Shown here: positions 1-6,400 of the stretch, piece by piece
Numbering within the stretch: position 1 is the first letter of the stretch
Layout of the letters: each line of letters starts with the position of its first letter
Assembly (NCBI GenBank): GCA_021413595.1
Contig: JAIOQD010000677.1
Span: forward strand, 1 to 6,694
Origin: Bacteroidota bacterium
GTDB lineage: Bacteria > Bacteroidota > Bacteroidia > 2-12-FULL-35-15
Reading direction: 5' to 3'
Length of the DNA: 6,694 bases
Made by a program: the position numbers and the translations under genes
The notes under the pieces: model-generated
Told to the model about the DNA's origin: nothing
The model's database searches: none
Seen by the model: the letters and a program-made list of their open reading frames with translations, nothing else

Positions 1-1167
1 AGCTTCGAAAGTTGCATCAAAACAATCGGAGGGGGAATATGCTGCAATAACCGGAACCGGAGATTCACCATTTCGACCATATAATGCTTGTAATAAATCA
101 GCTTGCTCTGTTTTAGTCGGCAAACCTGTACTTGGTCCACCACGTTGAACATTTAAAATCACCAATGGCAATTCCAACATTAAAGCGAGACCAATCGCTT
201 CACCTTTTAGAGCAATACCAGGACCTGAAGATGCAGTAACACCTAATGCACCTCCGAATGATGCACCAATGGCTGAAGTAATTGCTGCTATTTCATCTTC
301 AGCCTGAAAAGTTTTGACATCAAAATTTTTATGTTTCGACAATTCATGTAAAATATCAGATGCTGGTGTTATTGGATATGTTCCGTAAAACAAAGTTAAT
401 CCCGCCTTTTGAGCTGCAGCAATCAAACCCAATGCAGAAGCATGATTCCCAGTAATACTTCGATACACTCCTTTAGCTACAGGTGCGGGGTCTACTTCAA
501 ACCGATTCATTGGCGTTTCTATTGTATCACCATAATTATAACCAGCCTTTAAAACATTAATATTGGCATCGATAAGTTCAGGACGCTTTTTAAATTTCAA
601 TTTTAAAAATTCAATCGTATTATCAAGTGAACGATTGTACATCCAATAAATGTAACCAAGAACAAACATGTTTTTTGACCGATCCATTTCTTTTGTACCT
701 AAGCCCGAATCAGCTAATGCAGTGCGTGTAATTTTTGTTACATCAATCTCATGAATATTATACTTTGCTAATGAGCCATCACGTAAAGGATTCACATCCA
801 AAGGATATTTCGCCAACTTTAAATTTTTAGCATCAAACCCATCTATATTAGCAATAATAAGTCCACCCGGTTTAAGTTGATTCAAATTGGCCTTTAAAGC
901 TGCGGCATTCATCACCACCAATACATCACATGTATCGCCAGCCGTAAAAATTTCAACACTACCAAAGTGAACCTGAAAACCTGAAACGCCTGCCGTAGTT
1001 CCTTGTGGTGCACGTATCTCGGCTGGGAAATTTGGAAATGTACTTATATCATTTCCATACAAGGCCGATGTAGCTGTAAACTGTGAACCTGCTAACTGAA
1101 TACCATCTCCAGAATCCCCTGCAAATAATATTACTACGTTTGTTTTTATTTCTGTTGTTGTACTCAT
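1..1167 (-). CDS. korA: 2-oxoacid:ferredoxin oxidoreductase subunit alpha (KorA, fused gamma-alpha), 3' end beyond window
   Basis: The frame is open for 389 codons from ATG at 1165-1167 to the window edge, so the C-terminus is missing. The product is the alpha subunit of 2-oxoglutarate (2-oxoacid):ferredoxin oxidoreductase, a cytoplasmic ThDP and Fe-S enzyme that interconverts 2-oxoglutarate plus CoA with succinyl-CoA, CO2 and reduced ferredoxin. Residues about 10-190 form the gamma-type domain, with the glycine-rich [11 protein letters not shown] at 17-27 and the typical [17 protein letters not shown] at 53-69. The alpha (pyrimidine-binding) domain follows, with YPITPAS at 264-270, the acidic QAEDE at 288-292, TASSGPG at 311-317 and [13 protein letters not shown] at 339-351. 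Gamma-alpha fusions of roughly 600 residues are usual in Bacteroidota, so about 200 residues are probably missing. KorB is expected next, outside the window. The start is chosen because the gamma fold begins only nine residues later and the preceding DNA is not coding. Assignment to 2-oxoglutarate rather than another 2-oxoacid is by family resemblance. Confidence 0.95.
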   Translation of the reverse strand, partial: MSTTTEIKTNVVILFAGDSGDGIQLAGSQFTATSALYGNDISTFPNFPAEIRAPQGTTAGVSGFQVHFGSVEIFTAGDTCDVLVVMNAAALKANLNQLKPGGLIIANIDGFDAKNLKLAKYPLDVNPLRDGSLAKYNIHEIDVTKITRTALADSGLGTKEMDRSKNMFVLGYIYWMYNRSLDNTIEFLKLKFKKRPELIDANINVLKAGYNYGDTIETPMNRFEVDPAPVAKGVYRSITGNHASALGLIAAAQKAGLTLFYGTYPITPASDILHELSKHKNFDVKTFQAEDEIAAITSAIGASFGGALGVTASSGPGIALKGEAIGLALMLELPLVILNVQRGGPSTGLPTKTEQADLLQALYGRNGESPVPVIAAYSPSDCFDATFEA

Positions 1168-1259
1168 TTTATTTTAGAAAGAAATCAAGATGTTAAACAC
1201 CATGATAATATTTAATAGAATTATTTTTCTGAATTAATGTTTTGAATTATGCGCTTAGC

Positions 1260-1378
1260 TTATAATCGTTTTAATATGAGCCCTAGCTAAATCATCCGAA
1301 CGTCATATTGTGTAATTATATGGGCTGCCTCATGTACCCCCTCGGCAATCTCTTGGTGATATTTGTCAACGATTATAA
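1260..1378 (-). ncRNA. candidate structured 5' leader RNA of korA, closed by an 11-bp stem
   Basis: An 11-bp perfect inverted repeat, TTATAATCGTT (1260-1270) and AACGATTATAA (1368-1378), encloses 97 nt. Inside, on the minus-strand RNA, UUGCC (1348-1344) can pair with GGCAG (1329-1325), and AAUAUGA (1309-1303) pairs perfectly with UCAUAUU (1279-1273), only 2 nt from the closing stem. Together they make a plausible three-way junction. The element begins within about 10 nt of the predicted start site and ends 92 nt before the korA start codon, a layout typical of cis-regulatory leaders. I do not recognise a known riboswitch consensus. It could instead be a small mobile palindromic element or chance pairing in AT-rich DNA. 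Regulation of korA by this element is inference only. Confidence 0.35.
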
Positions 1379-1391
1379 CAATAAATCAGTA

Positions 1392-1399
1392 CAAAGATA
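1392..1399 (-). promoter_or_regulatory. candidate Bacteroidota-type -7 promoter element for korA
   Basis: Read on the minus strand this is TATCTTTG, an exact match to the TAnnTTTG -7 consensus of Bacteroidota primary sigma factors. The expected -33 TTTG is not clear; the nearest match is TTTA at 1422-1425, 22 bp upstream of the -7 box, so the promoter is only half supported. Transcription would start near 1385-1388 and give korA a leader of about 220 nt. I saw no other exact TAnnTTTG in this orientation between the two genes. Confidence 0.45.
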
Positions 1400-1678
1400 T
1401 CGTATTATTTTGGGCTATATTTAAAGAATCCCTTCTTGTTTATTAAAAAAATGTCGGATTAAACTGGCTAATTCGAATTTTTATATCGAACTGATCGTGG
1501 AATGGGATAAAACATGACAACAAAACTTTTACATGTTATAGGAAATTTGTATTTGATAAAATAAATTAGGGAATATCTATGAAGCTATCGTTCTTTTTTA
1601 AAAAGGTAAAAACAAAAAATCGAATTAGTAAAATCGAAATATATTTTTAGGTTTCTAAATCCGGCTTTTTTGAAATTA
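1400..1678. other. AT-rich intergenic stretch with no recognised gene
   Basis: I see no reading frame with protein-like composition on either strand, and no tRNA or other RNA gene. The stretch is rich in A and T runs, for example around 1591-1620. The only repeat noted is a 9-bp inverted pair, CTAATTCGA at 1468-1476 and its complement at 1620-1628, which is weak in such AT-rich DNA. Confidence 0.6.
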
Positions 1679-1703
1679 ATTAATTGAATTAGGCAATAAT
1701 GAA

Positions 1704-1730
1704 TAATATGAACACGGATGCTTCATATTA
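1704..1730. other. perfect 9-bp hairpin, AT-rich stem
   Basis: TAATATGAA (1704-1712) and TTCATATTA (1722-1730) are exact reverse complements separated by a 9-nt loop. The stem has one G-C pair and no clear T tract follows on either strand, so it is a poor intrinsic terminator. It lies inside the 213-bp inverted-repeat segment and may simply be part of that element. Confidence 0.5.
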
Positions 1731-1739
1731 CAAGGTGTG

Positions 1740-1830
1740 ATGTCACCCAGAGATGTCGAAGGGGGTGCGTGAGTCAGCCCCACATACTTTAATCGTCAAA
1801 AGCTCAGTACAGGCTCGCTCAGTATGACAT
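1740..1830. repeat. REP-like intergenic palindromic element
   Basis: The left arm starts TGTCACCCAGAGATGTCGAAG (1741-1761), and the right arm, read on the minus strand from 1829, starts TGTCATACTGAGCGAGCC. Both resemble the TGTCAnnCTGAG...GTCGAAG repeats that I recall as common between genes in Bacteroidota. ATGTCA (1740-1745) and TGACAT (1825-1830) pair at the ends, and CACCC (1744-1748) can pair with GGGTG (1763-1767). The right arm carries an 8-bp direct repeat, GCTCAGTA, at 1802-1809 and 1817-1824. The copy is degenerate. It lies inside the larger inverted-repeat segment and has no coding potential. Confidence 0.55.
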
Positions 1831-1920
1831 TCGAATGATTAGCCTGAATTACATTAAAAATAATTATAAGCTATTGCCCAATTCAATTAATGTAGGTAAA
1901 GGCATTTATTAGCCGGAAAA

Positions 1921-3336
1921 TTACTCCTTCAACTTGACGTAAAACAAAGGCATATCATTCCCTGTAAGTTCGCCTGCCTCATCCATCTGTGTGATCAGTA
2001 AGTCAATACGTGTAATATTCTTTGTCAATTTATATGCTTTTTTATCAAACACCCATTTTTCGTACATCCTAACCTTAGAAATATCATTTTTTGTAACCAA
2101 CTTAGGTGTATCCCCCAGTCTAACCAATGCCGATTTTACTTTACTTATTGACAAAGGAGCATTTGTAACAATATCGTACGCTTGAATCTTACCACTAAGC
2201 ACAGCATCCACAATGGTATTAAATATTTGCTGACGGTTTACGTTTTTATTGAGTGACCTCCAGTAATCATCATCGTAATCAGCTGGTTGTATCATTGGTG
2301 TTGTTGATTGTATCTGTTCAGCCCAAACTTCCTTTTTTGCGGAATCTAATGGTACAATTGCAGCCTGTTTTTTAGCGCTGGTAAATACATAGCCCAATAA
2401 AAATTCAGTTGACGAACCTGTATATGATTTTATCGGACTCATCCCCAGATCATAAGCATACCCTAAACTAAAACTTTTATAACGTAAACCGGCACTAATA
2501 GCAACTGCATAATTACTATGATAAGTAACACCAAACCATCCCATTTTTTTCCAATCCACAACAGCATTAATATCAAATTGAAAGGGTGCTCCCTTAACTG
2601 TACGGATCATGATTAAAGGATAGGCCGTTATCTGTTTTTCTTTTACTAAATCAAATTCATATTTTATTGAACCCTGGTAGTGACGGGCCAAATTAAAATG
2701 TCTGACATACCCCACATCAGTGCCATATTTTACATTGTTACCCAAAATTTGTGGTACAGCGAAACCTATTTCCAGTTTTTTTCGCACGTATGCAAGTCCA
2801 AGGTCAGCGCTAAAAACAGTTTTATTTTGTTGTTGCAGCACAAAAAACGGATCATCCTTATCACGCATTACAGCACTTGCGTAATCAATTTTATTATCCA
2901 GCATTCCCATTGCCACACCAAAATACAGATCATTGTCGATACCCAACTTTATTTTATACGAATAACTTGCAAAAGCACCTACCTGGCGAATAATATCTGT
3001 TGAATAGGAATAAATTTTCAAACCCAATCCAACATTTTTTTCTTTTACAGGAGCATCAATAGTGAAGTAACTTGTTTGTGGAGCACCTTTCACATTGGCC
3101 CATTGAGAGCGGTGACCAATAAACGCATTGCTAAATGCAGCATTGCCGGTAAATGCAGGATTAGAAATGAAGCGATTCGTATAATACTGGCTACTGAAAG
3201 ATACCTGTTGGGCAAATAAAGAAGCCCCCCCCGACCCTCCAGAAAGGAGGGAGAAAAAAAGCAAAAAGAAGGCCAGCACCAGTACCCTAAAAAAAGGGAA
3301 ATGGTTCCTGTACGTTTTATCTTTTATCCTTTTCAT
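1921..3336 (-). CDS. PorP/SprF-family type IX secretion system outer-membrane protein with GldN/PorN-like C-terminal extension
   Basis: The protein has 471 residues. Residues 1-42 look like a long signal peptide: basic start, hydrophobic VLVLAFFLLFFSLL at 18-31, then SGGSGGASLFA with likely cleavage after A42. Residues 43-318 match the PorP/SprF family: QQVSFSSQYYTNRF, NPAFTG (59-64), HRSQW (75-79), GAPQTSYFTID (84-94), then alternating strands of an outer-membrane barrel ending in EFLLGYVF (311-318). PorP/SprF proteins belong to the T9SS and assist delivery of particular surface cargo. They are usually about 300-340 residues, so about 150 extra residues are present. That extension carries SGKIQAYD (381-388), EKWVFDK (426-432), RIDLLI (443-448) and MPLFYV (462-467), in the order seen in the periplasmic ring protein GldN/PorN. 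The gene follows the giant cargo gene by 85 bp with no promoter seen between them, so co-transcription is likely. The family call is firm; the fusion call is from memory of GldN motifs. No gene symbol is given because genomes carry many paralogues. Confidence 0.93.
   Translation of the reverse strand: MKRIKDKTYRNHFPFFRVLVLAFFLLFFSLLSGGSGGASLFAQQVSFSSQYYTNRFISNPAFTGNAAFSNAFIGHRSQWANVKGAPQTSYFTIDAPVKEKNVGLGLKIYSYSTDIIRQVGAFASYSYKIKLGIDNDLYFGVAMGMLDNKIDYASAVMRDKDDPFFVLQQQNKTVFSADLGLAYVRKKLEIGFAVPQILGNNVKYGTDVGYVRHFNLARHYQGSIKYEFDLVKEKQITAYPLIMIRTVKGAPFQFDINAVVDWKKMGWFGVTYHSNYAVAISAGLRYKSFSLGYAYDLGMSPIKSYTGSSTEFLLGYVFTSAKKQAAIVPLDSAKKEVWAEQIQSTTPMIQPADYDDDYWRSLNKNVNRQQIFNTIVDAVLSGKIQAYDIVTNAPLSISKVKSALVRLGDTPKLVTKNDISKVRMYEKWVFDKKAYKLTKNITRIDLLITQMDEAGELTGNDMPLFYVKLKE
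1924..2289 (-). other. GldN/PorN-like domain at the C-terminus of the PorP/SprF protein
   Basis: This covers residues 350-471. After an acidic DYDDDYWRSL (353-362), the order is a helix-like QQIFNTIVDAVL (369-380), SGKIQAYD, a variable loop, KVRMYEKWVFDK (421-432), RIDLLITQMDEAGELTG (443-459) and MPLFYVKL (462-469). GldN/PorN typically has a 'VWR' segment, a helix leading to 'GKI-AYD', an 'IKE-W-FDK' strand, an 'R--GI-P' strand and a closing 'PLFW--YP'. The closing tryptophan is tyrosine here, and the arginine-rich 'WRVIDLREK' segment is eroded to WRSLNKNVN. A periplasmic location follows if the barrel ends at about residue 318. An alternative is an unrelated domain sharing short motifs by chance. 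Confidence 0.6.
3215..3253 (-). repeat. 39-bp palindromic repeat, copy A, read in frame within the signal peptide
   Basis: On the minus strand it runs from CTCCCTCC through an internal hairpin (CCCTCC, 5-nt loop, GGAGGG, at 3235-3251) and a run of eight G to GGCTTCTTTATT. It encodes residues 28-41 of the PorP/SprF protein, FSLLSGGSGGASLF, the last part of the signal peptide. It aligns without gaps to copy B at 3388-3426 in the opposite orientation; the last 12 bp are identical. The glycine- and GC-rich composition is unlike the rest of the gene, which fits insertion of an intergenic repeat into coding DNA. Confidence 0.65.
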
Positions 3337-3346
3337 TTTTTATTCT

Positions 3347-3366
3347 TTTTTATACCTTTTTATACC
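3347..3366. repeat. two tandem copies of a 10-bp repeat upstream of the PorP/SprF start
   Basis: TTTTTATACC occurs twice head to tail at 3347-3356 and 3357-3366. On the coding (minus) strand this gives GGTATAAAAA twice, 11-30 nt before the ATG, in an A-rich stretch. It may help translation start, since many Bacteroidota use A-rich regions in place of a Shine-Dalgarno sequence. It does not match the TAnnTTTG promoter box. Confidence 0.55.
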
Positions 3367-3387
3367 TTAGAGAACTTACCTAATCAC

Positions 3388-3426
3388 CTCCTCCCCTTTG
3401 AGAAGGTCTGGAGAGGCTTCTTTATT
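3388..3426 (+). repeat. 39-bp palindromic repeat, copy B, overlapping the stop codon of the giant gene
   Basis: This copy runs CTCCTCCCC through AAGGTC to GGCTTCTTTATT (3415-3426). It matches copy A at 3215-3253 at most positions, with the last 12 bp identical, but in the opposite orientation. It fills about half of the 85-bp space between the two genes. Its end contains the minus-strand TAA (3422-3424) of the giant gene and two bases of its last sense codon, so the repeat provides that stop. The internal hairpin is more degenerate than in copy A. Confidence 0.65.
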
Positions 3427-6400
3427 GAATATTACTAAAAATGCTTATTGCACCTGAATACACTTTCTCTCCTTTTGCAAATTTGAGGAAATAATAATAA
3501 GTGGCATCCGGTAATAGTTTACCATTAAAAGTTCCATCCCAGCTATTATCATAAGATGGCGATGTATATACCTGTTGCCCTTGATTATTTACCACTATTA
3601 CTTCCGTATCTGGATAATCTTCAATATTTACAATGATCCATGTATCATTCTTTCCATCACCATTTGGAGTCATTACGCTTGATATTATCAAATTTTGCTC
3701 CTTAAGTACTGTCACAGTTAATGAATCTATACCCACACAACTATTGCCATCAGTGGATGTCAATACATACGTAATGGTAGATACTGCCGTAAGAGTAGGA
3801 TTAGCAATATTTGGATCATCAAGTCCGGTAACCGGTGACCATGAAAACGATATACCTCCTGTTCCACTGAGAGTTACAGAGGTTCCAAAGCTCACAGTAA
3901 CATCGTTTCCGGCATTTACATCTAGAGAACCTACAGTAAGCACTACAGGAAAGCTTGCACTATTTGTACAAAGGTTTGTTGATACTGTAAAAAGGTAAGT
4001 GACATTTACCGCAGCTGAGTCGGAAAGCGTAAGCGTTTCAGCAATAGCTCCGGCACCAGCACCTGCTATATTACTTAAGCCTGACACATCAGGCCTTGTC
4101 CATGTATAAGTTACTCCTGTAAGTTGACTTGTTGGGGTATAATTAAAAACCGAACCGCTACAAATCCTTCCAGGTGAAAGTGTACTGGTAAACTCCGGTG
4201 TTGGGTTTACTGTAACAATCACACTATAGGTAGTTGGATTTGTACAGCCATTAGCTGTTAATGTATAAATATAGGTAACGTTTATAGAATCTAATGTAGT
4301 GTTTATAAGCACTTCGTTAGGATTGTTTATACCACTTCCACCAATGTTACTTATACCCACAACTGCTGCTCTCGTCCAAGAGAAAGATGTACCTGCCGTT
4401 CCACTTGTTGGGGTATAGGCAAAAGTGGCACCGCTGCATACTTCTGGAGGTGATAAACTACTTGTAAATACAGGTACAGGATTTACTGCAACTATCACAT
4501 TGTAGGTGTTTGAATTTGTACAACCATTTGCAGACACCGTATAAACGTAGGTTACATTTATCGGAGCTGCTGTTGTATTCGTAAATGTTTCATTTGGGCT
4601 ACCTGTACCATTACCCATAGGATTAGTAATACCGGATATTGCCGCTCTTGTCCAAATAAAAGTTGCGCCCAGTGCAGAACTCTCAGGGGTATAGCTAAAA
4701 GGGACACCACTGCAAACAGCAGCCGGAGCTAAGGTGCTTATTAATACTGGTGATGGATTTACTGCAACAGTAACAATATTATTGTTTTTCAAGCATCCAC
4801 TTGCAGATACACTAAACACATAGGTAACATTCACAGGATCTGCTGTTGTATTCGTAAGTACTTCTGATACGTTACCAGAACCTGCACCTGCAATATTACT
4901 TATCCCTGGTATTGCATCCCGCGTCCAAGTATAAGTTGCACCGGTGGTTGTACTTAATGGAGTATAATTAAAAGCGGTACCACTGCAAACTGCAGGGGGA
5001 GTTAAACTGCTGCTTATTGATGGGACAGGATCTACAGGAACCTGTACATTATAAGTTGTTGGATTTGCACAGCCATTAGCCGATAATGTATAAATATATA
5101 CAACATTAATAGTTGCAGCAGTTGTATTCGTAAGTATTTCGTTTGGATTATCCGTACCACTTCCAGCTATGTTCGTGATTCCAGCTATTGCTGCTCTGGT
5201 CCATATAAATGATGTACCAGGCATTCCACTTGTTGGGGTATAGGCAAAAGTACCACCACTACATATTGCAGGAGGAAACAAGCTACTGCTCAATGCCGGT
5301 GTAAGACTTACCGAGATCACAACATTGAAAGTAGAAGGGTTTACACAACCATTAGCTGAAACAGTGAAAACGTATGTTACGTTAATACCTGCTCCAGTTG
5401 TATTTATAAGAGTTTCATTAGGATCGCCAGCTCCACTTGCTGCCGGATTACTTATACCTAAAATTGCACTTCGTGTCCACGTAAATACTGCACCAGAAGT
5501 AAGACTTGTAGGTGTGTAGCTAAATAATGTACCACTACAAATTGCTGGGGGCGACAAGGAACTGTTTAATGTTGGCGATGGATTTACAAGCACAATAACG
5601 TTTTGATTGTAACTACACCCACCAGCAGAGATCGTAAATAAATAAGTAACACTAACAGCTTCTGTTGTAACATTAATAAGTGTTTCGCCAGGATTATTTA
5701 CGCCACTAGCTGCCGCATTGCTAATGCCTGCTACCGTGGCTCTTGACCAGGCGAATGTGGCACCTGAAGTCAAACTAGCTGGTGTATAACTAAAAGGAGT
5801 CCCACTGCATACAGCAGGAGGAGTCAAACTATTACTTAACAATGCCATTGGTTTTACAGCAACCACCACGGTATCATTAATAGGATTTGAACAGCCATTC
5901 GCTGATAGCGTATAAATGTATTTAACGTTTACAGCAACTGAAGTTGTATTATTAAGTATTTCATTTGGATTATCTGTTCCGCTGCCTGCTGTATTGCTTA
6001 TACCTGAAACTGCCGGCCTGATCCATGCAAAAGAAGTACCTGACGTTGCACTTGCTGGTGTATAGCTGAACGGAGAACCGCTGCATACTGCGGCTGGTGC
6101 CAGGGTACTAGACAATGTTGGGAAAACATTGACATCCACAACAACATTGTAAAGTGTTGGGTTTAAACAACCATTGGCAGAAACCTGATAAACATATGTA
6201 ACACTTAGAGCAGATGTTGATGCATTGGTCAAGGCTTCGCTTATATTGCCTGTACCAGAACTTGTAGCGGGAGTTATATCAGTAATTGCAGCACGCGTCC
6301 AAGGGAATATAGCTCCGGAGGTAGTGCTGGCCGGAGAATAAGAGAAAACAGTTCCGGTACAAAATGCTGGTGCTGTAAGGCTACTGCTTAGAACAGGTGT

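Larger units (their letters stand above)
1679..1891. repeat. 213-bp segment bounded by 20-bp inverted repeats (MITE-like or foldback element)
   Basis: The ends are near-perfect inverted repeats: TTAATTGAATTAGGCAATA at 1680-1698 against TATTGCCCAATTCAATTAA at 1872-1890, with one further A-T pair outside (1679 with 1891). The only mismatch is 1691 against 1879; in minus-strand RNA it becomes a G-U pair, so the stem would be continuous in a read-through transcript from the upstream gene. Inside lie a 9-bp hairpin and a REP-like element. No transposase gene is present and I could not find a clear target-site duplication. It begins 29 bp beyond the stop codon of the PorP/SprF gene, so it may also act as a 3' end structure for that transcript. 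Confidence 0.5.

Noticed and set aside
1330..1378. Resemblance of AAGAGA near the start of the korA leader to a SAM-I riboswitch
   Set aside because: The conserved core segments expected later in that riboswitch are absent and the stem layout differs.
1468..1628. 9-bp inverted repeat CTAATTCGA and its complement
   Set aside because: It is short, 143 bp apart and in very AT-rich DNA, so chance is a sufficient explanation.
1892..1920. Intrinsic terminator directly after the PorP/SprF stop codon
   Set aside because: I found no GC-rich hairpin followed by a T tract here. The nearest strong structures are the inverted-repeat ends at 1679-1891.
1991..2185. 64-codon plus-strand reading frame
   Set aside because: It lies wholly antisense to the codons of the PorP/SprF extension, has no recognisable domain and no upstream signals. 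It is a shadow of the real gene.
2680..3003. 107-codon plus-strand reading frame
   Set aside because: It is antisense to the PorP/SprF barrel region, whose family motifs are clear on the minus strand. The plus-strand translation is rich in Ile, Ser and His with no domain.
3337..3421. Separate promoter for the PorP/SprF gene
   Set aside because: No TAnnTTTG box occurs in the minus orientation in this 85-bp gap. The tandem GGTATAAAAA does not fit the consensus, so read-through from the giant gene is more likely.
3633..3998. 121-codon plus-strand reading frame
   Set aside because: It is antisense to the PKD-like and CHU_C domains of the giant protein. The Val/Thr-rich translation mirrors the complement of the beta-rich repeats.
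5325..5519. 64-codon plus-strand reading frame
   Set aside because: It is antisense to one of the tandem repeat units and has no independent support.
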